Source of the DNA: Clostridia bacterium
GTDB taxonomy: Bacteria; Bacillota; Clostridia; Oscillospirales; SIG627
DNA: 9,829 nt
Direction of reading: 5' to 3'
NCBI GenBank assembly: GCA_017453605.1
Contig: JAFTEP010000113.1
Span: 1 to 9,829, forward strand
Shown here: in pieces, positions 6,178 through 9,829 of the stretch
Numbering within the stretch: position 1 is the first letter of the stretch
How the letters are laid out: each line of letters begins with the position of its first letter
Notes under the pieces: generated by a model
The model's database searches: none
Told to the model about the DNA's origin: nothing
What the model saw: the letters and a program-made list of their open reading frames with translations, nothing else
Position numbers and translations under genes: made by a program

Positions 6178-7230
6178 ATGAACGGCAGTTGGTTCTGGTC
6201 GGGTTTTTGTTTGAATCTTCTCAAAAACAGATTTATCTGGGGACTCGGCCTGATCTTAAGCGTTGTCGGGATCCGGGTAAGGTCCTGTCTGTTTTTCGGG
6301 ATCGCGCTTCTCGTTCTTGCTCCTCTTGTCTCTTTGATCGAGCAGCTGCAGCTTAAAAAACATCTGGAAAACAGCGACGACCCCGAAACGGATCGTATCA
6401 GAGACATGCTTAACGCTCCGAACTGGAGAAATAATATAATGGATCTGGTAAAAGAGAGGATGGAAGGACCCCCCGACGCCGAGAATCCCGCAGACGAAGA
6501 AGACGGATTCCGGTGCGGCGAAAAGGATAAGACGGCAAAAAAAGCCGTGATAGGTATAGTTGCAAAACACGCAAAGGATGAAAAAGCAAGGACCGATTCC
6601 CTGATAAGGGACGAAATGAAGCAGGCGGTCTTTGATAACGGCGCCATAGCCGTCGGGATTTTGTCTCCGAACGAGAAGATACTTTACACGGACAACGACT
6701 GGAAGAGTCTTGAGGACAAGATCGATAAGGACGCCGTCATCGGGCAGATCGGACTCTGCGACGGGATCATCCTGCAGGGCGGTTCCACAAACGAGGCTTT
6801 TGAAAACTGGATCGCAAAATACTGCTATGACAACGATATACCCTGTCTTGGGATCTGCGCGGGACAAACCTCCATCGTCTTAGGACTCGGCGGCGCCTTG
6901 TTCAGGATCCCGAATCCCGAAAAGCACTACCGGCCCGACGAGGATTACGTCCACGATATCCGTATCGACGTTTCGTCAAGGTTCTACGGTATAGTAGGAA
7001 AAGAGAAGATCCCTGTCAATTCGAGACATAAATTAAGCGTCTCAGACTGCCCGGGTTTAGACAAGGTCGGGTTCTGCGAAGACGGTTACGCGGACGTCGT
7101 GGAATCAAAGGACAAAAGCTTTTATATCGGCGTAAGGTTCCATCCGGAAAGCCTTTACAAGACGGACGAAAGTATGAACGCTATCTTCAAAAGCTTTATC
7201 ACTGCCTGCGAAAAAAAGCGGGGATCATAA
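6178..7230 (+). CDS. Membrane-anchored class I glutamine amidotransferase-like protein (peptidase C26/PuuD type)
   Basis: A 350-aa protein. Two hydrophobic segments at about 18-33 and 37-55 form a probable membrane hairpin, followed by a charged helical region (58-97) and an acidic linker (98-110). From about residue 121 it matches the class I glutamine amidotransferase fold of the PuuD/gamma-glutamyl hydrolase type: VIGIVAK start, ILQGG at 198-202, nucleophile elbow LGICAG with C227, a VNSRH segment near 290, and HPE with H322 and E324. The Cys-His-Glu triad is therefore complete. The elbow reads C-A-G-Q-T rather than the common C-x-G-x-Q. PuuD-type enzymes hydrolyse gamma-glutamyl amides; the substrate here is unknown. 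PuuD proteins are usually about 250 aa and soluble, so the roughly 120-aa membrane front end is unusual. It starts 32 nt after the GH123-like gene and is probably the last operon gene; some stretches are less GC-rich than its neighbours (26/60 in line 6541). No clear terminator follows. Confidence 0.8.
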   Translation: MNGSWFWSGFCLNLLKNRFIWGLGLILSVVGIRVRSCLFFGIALLVLAPLVSLIEQLQLKKHLENSDDPETDRIRDMLNAPNWRNNIMDLVKERMEGPPDAENPADEEDGFRCGEKDKTAKKAVIGIVAKHAKDEKARTDSLIRDEMKQAVFDNGAIAVGILSPNEKILYTDNDWKSLEDKIDKDAVIGQIGLCDGIILQGGSTNEAFENWIAKYCYDNDIPCLGICAGQTSIVLGLGGALFRIPNPEKHYRPDEDYVHDIRIDVSSRFYGIVGKEKIPVNSRHKLSVSDCPGLDKVGFCEDGYADVVESKDKSFYIGVRFHPESLYKTDESMNAIFKSFITACEKKRGS

Positions 7231-7293
7231 ACGCCGATCTTCTCCGATAAGGCTCAAATACATCACGCCCTTACAATAAAAGACTTTCCCTTA

Positions 7294-9690
7294 CTAAACC
7301 GCTGCCAAACTCCAAACCTGATATGTGCTCGAGGAAGAAGCGCTCCAATACACGTTTGACCCATTTGACGAAGCGCTTACTGTCAGGTAAAGATCATAAT
7401 TGTATAATTTGATTTTATATCCTCCTGTTACCGCAATAAAAGCAACTTGCGCATCTGTTTCATTTCCGGAAATCGGAAACAAATCACAGTTCCAAGGACT
7501 ACCGACCCGATATACGTTCAAGCCGTATGAGGTATTAATCACCGATCTAATATATACTCCCGATCCTATTGAAGGAATATACCACTTCTGTTCGTTTGTT
7601 CCGCTATCGCTCCAAAGACAAACATTTTGATGATTATAAAGTGATGTAACATTATTCCCAGATATGTTAAGGCACTTGTTTGAGCCGACGTTTGTAACTT
7701 TATATGTATTTACTAAAGCTTTTGTTGCAACAACTGTAACCGTACAATTCGTTGTATTCAAGCAGTATGGAATTACTGCATAATCAACCGAATTGCTATT
7801 TCCAAAATTATATTGTACCATTGTATACATCAGCGAGGAGAATGTTGGTGTTGTTATGTATCTAACCCCCGAACTGGTAGTTCTTACATATCGACACTTT
7901 ACATTACTGCTCGATACAGTTACAGTGACAGTCAGTGTTGAATAAGAATTAACCGCAGGAACAAAATTATAAAATAAACAACCAAGTTTTTTTACACTTT
8001 TACTACTACTACTATATGAGCTTGCTTCAGCGGACATTCTATTAGTGAAAGGGTTATCTACAGTGTTGGAGTAAACGGAATTATAGTATGTTCTGGGATA
8101 TGCATTGTAAACAACACTTTTTTCAAAAGCTTTATCAAAAGAACCGGTCAAATATCCTTTGTTGTGGATAGCATTCGTAACCGTATTCATCAGAATATCA
8201 TTGCTACAGTTTAAACTACAATCAGCATACAAGTTGTAAAACTCAACAATCGTGCTTTCTCCACCATAGTCTTTTTGTATACAAAAAGGTATGAAGTAAC
8301 ATTGGTAGCCCTCGAGGTTATATACTGTTTCATATGATTGAGATTCTAAATAATTTATAAACCATTCTCTTGAGTTTGTATCATAACCAGAGGTTTTCAC
8401 TCCACCCCAATTTGCGCAAGCTTCTTTAAACCAACCGCTTGTCCTGTTATAAGCGTTTTGAACTGCATGAAAATACTCATGTCCTAGAGTTTCTCTCAAA
8501 AGGCTGGTTACAGTATCAAAATTGTAAATCACTATGTAACTTGCACATTTATTCCCATTATTTTCGACTTGAAAAGTACTTGCCAGTATTCCCTCTCCGC
8601 CCGAACTGGGTGTAACGTAAACATTATATGTTGTGGAGGATGACTCAAGAATAGGTGTACTAAACCCCATTGTAATATACTGTGATCTCAACGAAGTCAT
8701 ATAATTGGCAATTGTTACTGCTTCTGTGTACGAACATGTTGAAGAATCATAATGAATTGAAAAATCAGTGTTCGTGTAGGTAGAGTTATAAGACGGAATA
8801 CTAGCTGTTTCACGTGTTCTTTCAACTGGACGTTTGAAAATAATATTTACTTTATCTTCGATTTCCTTTGTCGAAGCATTGCTATTGACAAATTGACTGA
8901 TTTCATCCAATATTTCTTCAATACATACCACATTTTTGAATTGACCGCCTAAAATTGAATCACAGTAATAGTTTATTTTTTCTTCGTTTGTAATGTAACC
9001 TTCGTTATATAGATAAAGAATACGTTCAAATATACTGATATTTGATATATCAAGTTTAACGTCAGTTAAAGTCTCAAATATCCCTGCTGAGATCTGATAA
9101 GGAATAGTTAAATTGTCTTTGTACAGCATTGACTCCAACAATTCATTTTTTTCTACGGAGCAAATTGAATCAAATAATGCATTAAGTTTATTTTTTTTGG
9201 AATCATAGGGCGTAAAGTCTCCGAGTTCTCTTAATGTTGTTGCTTTTGATTCGACATGGTCTATTTTTTCAATTAAATATGCTGAAGAATAGGTGTCTTG
9301 CTGATAAAACTCTGTCAACTTATCTGATCCAAACCCTTTAGGAATTGATTCCAATTCTATTGTGACAGCAAAACAACTTGAAGGTTTTTCAAATTCTACT
9401 AAACCCTCCACGCTTGCTGAAACGTCAAATGCAAATGTCTCTTCAAATAAATCTAAACCATTTTCCTCATCAATATTTCCTAAACTTGCACTGTAAACAT
9501 GAAAAACAATACTGGAGAAGTTGGTCATTGAAGCATCGTTTGATTTTAATTCGATACGAAACAAATTATTCGGTTTTTCTTCAAAATTGCTTTTTTCTTC
9601 GGCATTTGTTGGAGTAATGCCTCCAGAAACAACTAAGACCAAAGACAGACAAAATGACAAAACCTTTGAAAAAACACTTTTTGACTTCAT
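7294..9690 (-). CDS. Secreted HExxH metallopeptidase-like protein with C-terminal ricin-type lectin domain
   Basis: A 798-aa exported protein. Residues 1-30 form a signal peptide (basic start, hydrophobic core 10-23, likely cleavage after TNA at 30). Residues 31-300 are an acidic, unassigned N-terminal region that could be a propeptide. The segment GHEYFHAVQ gives H404, E405 and H408, and WFKEACANW 14 residues on gives E423 as a plausible third zinc ligand (gluzincin pattern). A Ser/Thr/Tyr-rich beta region (about 540-665) leads to a ricin-B-like beta-trefoil (about 670-798) with QKW at 701-703 and QVW at 791-793. It probably binds glycans and cleaves an extracellular protein such as a glycoprotein; the target is unknown. 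A strong Shine-Dalgarno sequence precedes it and its ATG overlaps the previous gene's stop. Base composition is far more AT-rich than the neighbouring operon, pointing to separate ancestry. The exact peptidase family is not recognised. Confidence 0.83.
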   Translation of the reverse strand: MKSKSVFSKVLSFCLSLVLVVSGGITPTNAEEKSNFEEKPNNLFRIELKSNDASMTNFSSIVFHVYSASLGNIDEENGLDLFEETFAFDVSASVEGLVEFEKPSSCFAVTIELESIPKGFGSDKLTEFYQQDTYSSAYLIEKIDHVESKATTLRELGDFTPYDSKKNKLNALFDSICSVEKNELLESMLYKDNLTIPYQISAGIFETLTDVKLDISNISIFERILYLYNEGYITNEEKINYYCDSILGGQFKNVVCIEEILDEISQFVNSNASTKEIEDKVNIIFKRPVERTRETASIPSYNSTYTNTDFSIHYDSSTCSYTEAVTIANYMTSLRSQYITMGFSTPILESSSTTYNVYVTPSSGGEGILASTFQVENNGNKCASYIVIYNFDTVTSLLRETLGHEYFHAVQNAYNRTSGWFKEACANWGGVKTSGYDTNSREWFINYLESQSYETVYNLEGYQCYFIPFCIQKDYGGESTIVEFYNLYADCSLNCSNDILMNTVTNAIHNKGYLTGSFDKAFEKSVVYNAYPRTYYNSVYSNTVDNPFTNRMSAEASSYSSSSKSVKKLGCLFYNFVPAVNSYSTLTVTVTVSSSNVKCRYVRTTSSGVRYITTPTFSSLMYTMVQYNFGNSNSVDYAVIPYCLNTTNCTVTVVATKALVNTYKVTNVGSNKCLNISGNNVTSLYNHQNVCLWSDSGTNEQKWYIPSIGSGVYIRSVINTSYGLNVYRVGSPWNCDLFPISGNETDAQVAFIAVTGGYKIKLYNYDLYLTVSASSNGSNVYWSASSSSTYQVWSLAAV

Positions 9691-9829
9691 TGAAAATTAC
9701 CTCCGTATATTTTCATTTTTATAAGTTTCTGAATGGTGTCGGACAGTTTATCCATACTGTCGCCCTGCTCTATTGAAAACTCACTTTGCTTGATATTCTT
9801 GTAAAACTCCGTTTGAAGATCACAGCTTA
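9687..9829 (-). CDS. C-terminal fragment of an unidentified gene coupled to the metallopeptidase
   Basis: On the minus strand one frame is open from the window edge (first full codon 9827-9825) for 46 codons and ends at TGA 9689-9687. That stop overlaps the peptidase start as ATGA. The visible tail is mainly helical and charged, with segments FYKNIKQSEF, SMDKLSDTIQKLIKMK and the end IYGGNFQ. It contains no obvious membrane segment or known motif. The other two frames on this strand are closed early in the same stretch. A stop-free run of 46 codons would arise by chance about one time in nine, so the ATGA overlap and the embedded Shine-Dalgarno are the main support. An internal ATG at codon 25 would make a 22-aa peptide, but a longer gene entering from outside is more likely. 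Function unknown; a regulator or partner of the secreted peptidase is a possibility only. Confidence 0.5.
   Translation of the reverse strand, partial: SCDLQTEFYKNIKQSEFSIEQGDSMDKLSDTIQKLIKMKIYGGNFQ
9697..9704 (-). promoter_or_regulatory. Strong Shine-Dalgarno of the metallopeptidase gene
   Basis: On the minus strand GGAGGTAA lies 6 nt before the ATG at 9690-9688. It also forms part of the codons GGA GGT AA(T) of the upstream overlapping reading frame, which supports coupled translation of the two genes. Confidence 0.85.

Noticed and set aside
7231..7293. Possible bidirectional terminator between the convergent genes
   Set aside because: I could find no stable hairpin followed by a T-run on either strand, so none is annotated.
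8001..8013. TAC trinucleotide run
   Set aside because: Only four copies; it simply encodes a short Ser run in the low-complexity linker of the secreted peptidase.
1..9829. CRISPR arrays, tRNA or rRNA genes, insertion sequences
   Set aside because: No regularly spaced repeats, cloverleaf or rRNA motifs, transposase or terminal inverted repeats were seen.

Overview
The window looks like a chromosomal segment from an uncultured, gut-type, high-GC member of the Bacillota (Clostridia). This is inferred from strong AGGAGG-type ribosome binding sites, a consensus sigma-A promoter, DUF4353/Cthe_2159-like and GH123/DUF4091-like proteins, and a secreted protein with a Gram-positive style signal peptide. 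No rRNA, tRNA or marker gene is present, so the taxonomy is a guess.

Region 1 (1-321) holds the last 80 codons of a Gly/Ser-rich, probably surface or carbohydrate-binding protein, followed by a clear intrinsic terminator. Region 2 (344-464) holds an extended -10 sigma-A promoter and a leader of about 85 nt containing inverted repeats. Region 3 (465-7230) is a tightly packed five-gene plus-strand operon: a ROK-family sugar kinase lacking the zinc cysteines, a GmhA-like SIS-domain sugar-phosphate isomerase, a GH2 beta-mannosidase, a GH123/DUF4091-type glycoside hydrolase, and a membrane-anchored class I glutamine-amidotransferase/peptidase C26 protein. The first four have no signal peptide or membrane segment and suggest an intracellular pathway. 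In that pathway imported mannosyl and HexNAc-containing oligosaccharides (for example N-glycan core or manno-oligosaccharide fragments) are hydrolysed, the sugar is phosphorylated by the ROK kinase, and the aldose phosphate is isomerised by the SIS enzyme. No transporter lies in the window. The fifth gene is an unexpected companion.

Region 4 (7294-9829, minus strand) is convergent and strikingly AT-rich (sampled line 8101-8160 has 18/60 G+C, against 43/60 in line 841-900). It holds a 798-aa secreted HExxH zinc-metallopeptidase-like protein with a C-terminal ricin-type beta-trefoil lectin domain. Just upstream is a 46-codon C-terminal fragment of another gene, running off the window and overlapping the peptidase start codon by ATGA, which suggests translational coupling. 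The composition break suggests this two-gene unit was acquired separately from the sugar operon.

The points most worth following are the possible use of a GmhA-type isomerase as a phosphomannose isomerase, the membrane-anchored amidotransferase with a shifted nucleophile elbow, and the lectin-bearing peptidase with its coupled upstream partner.
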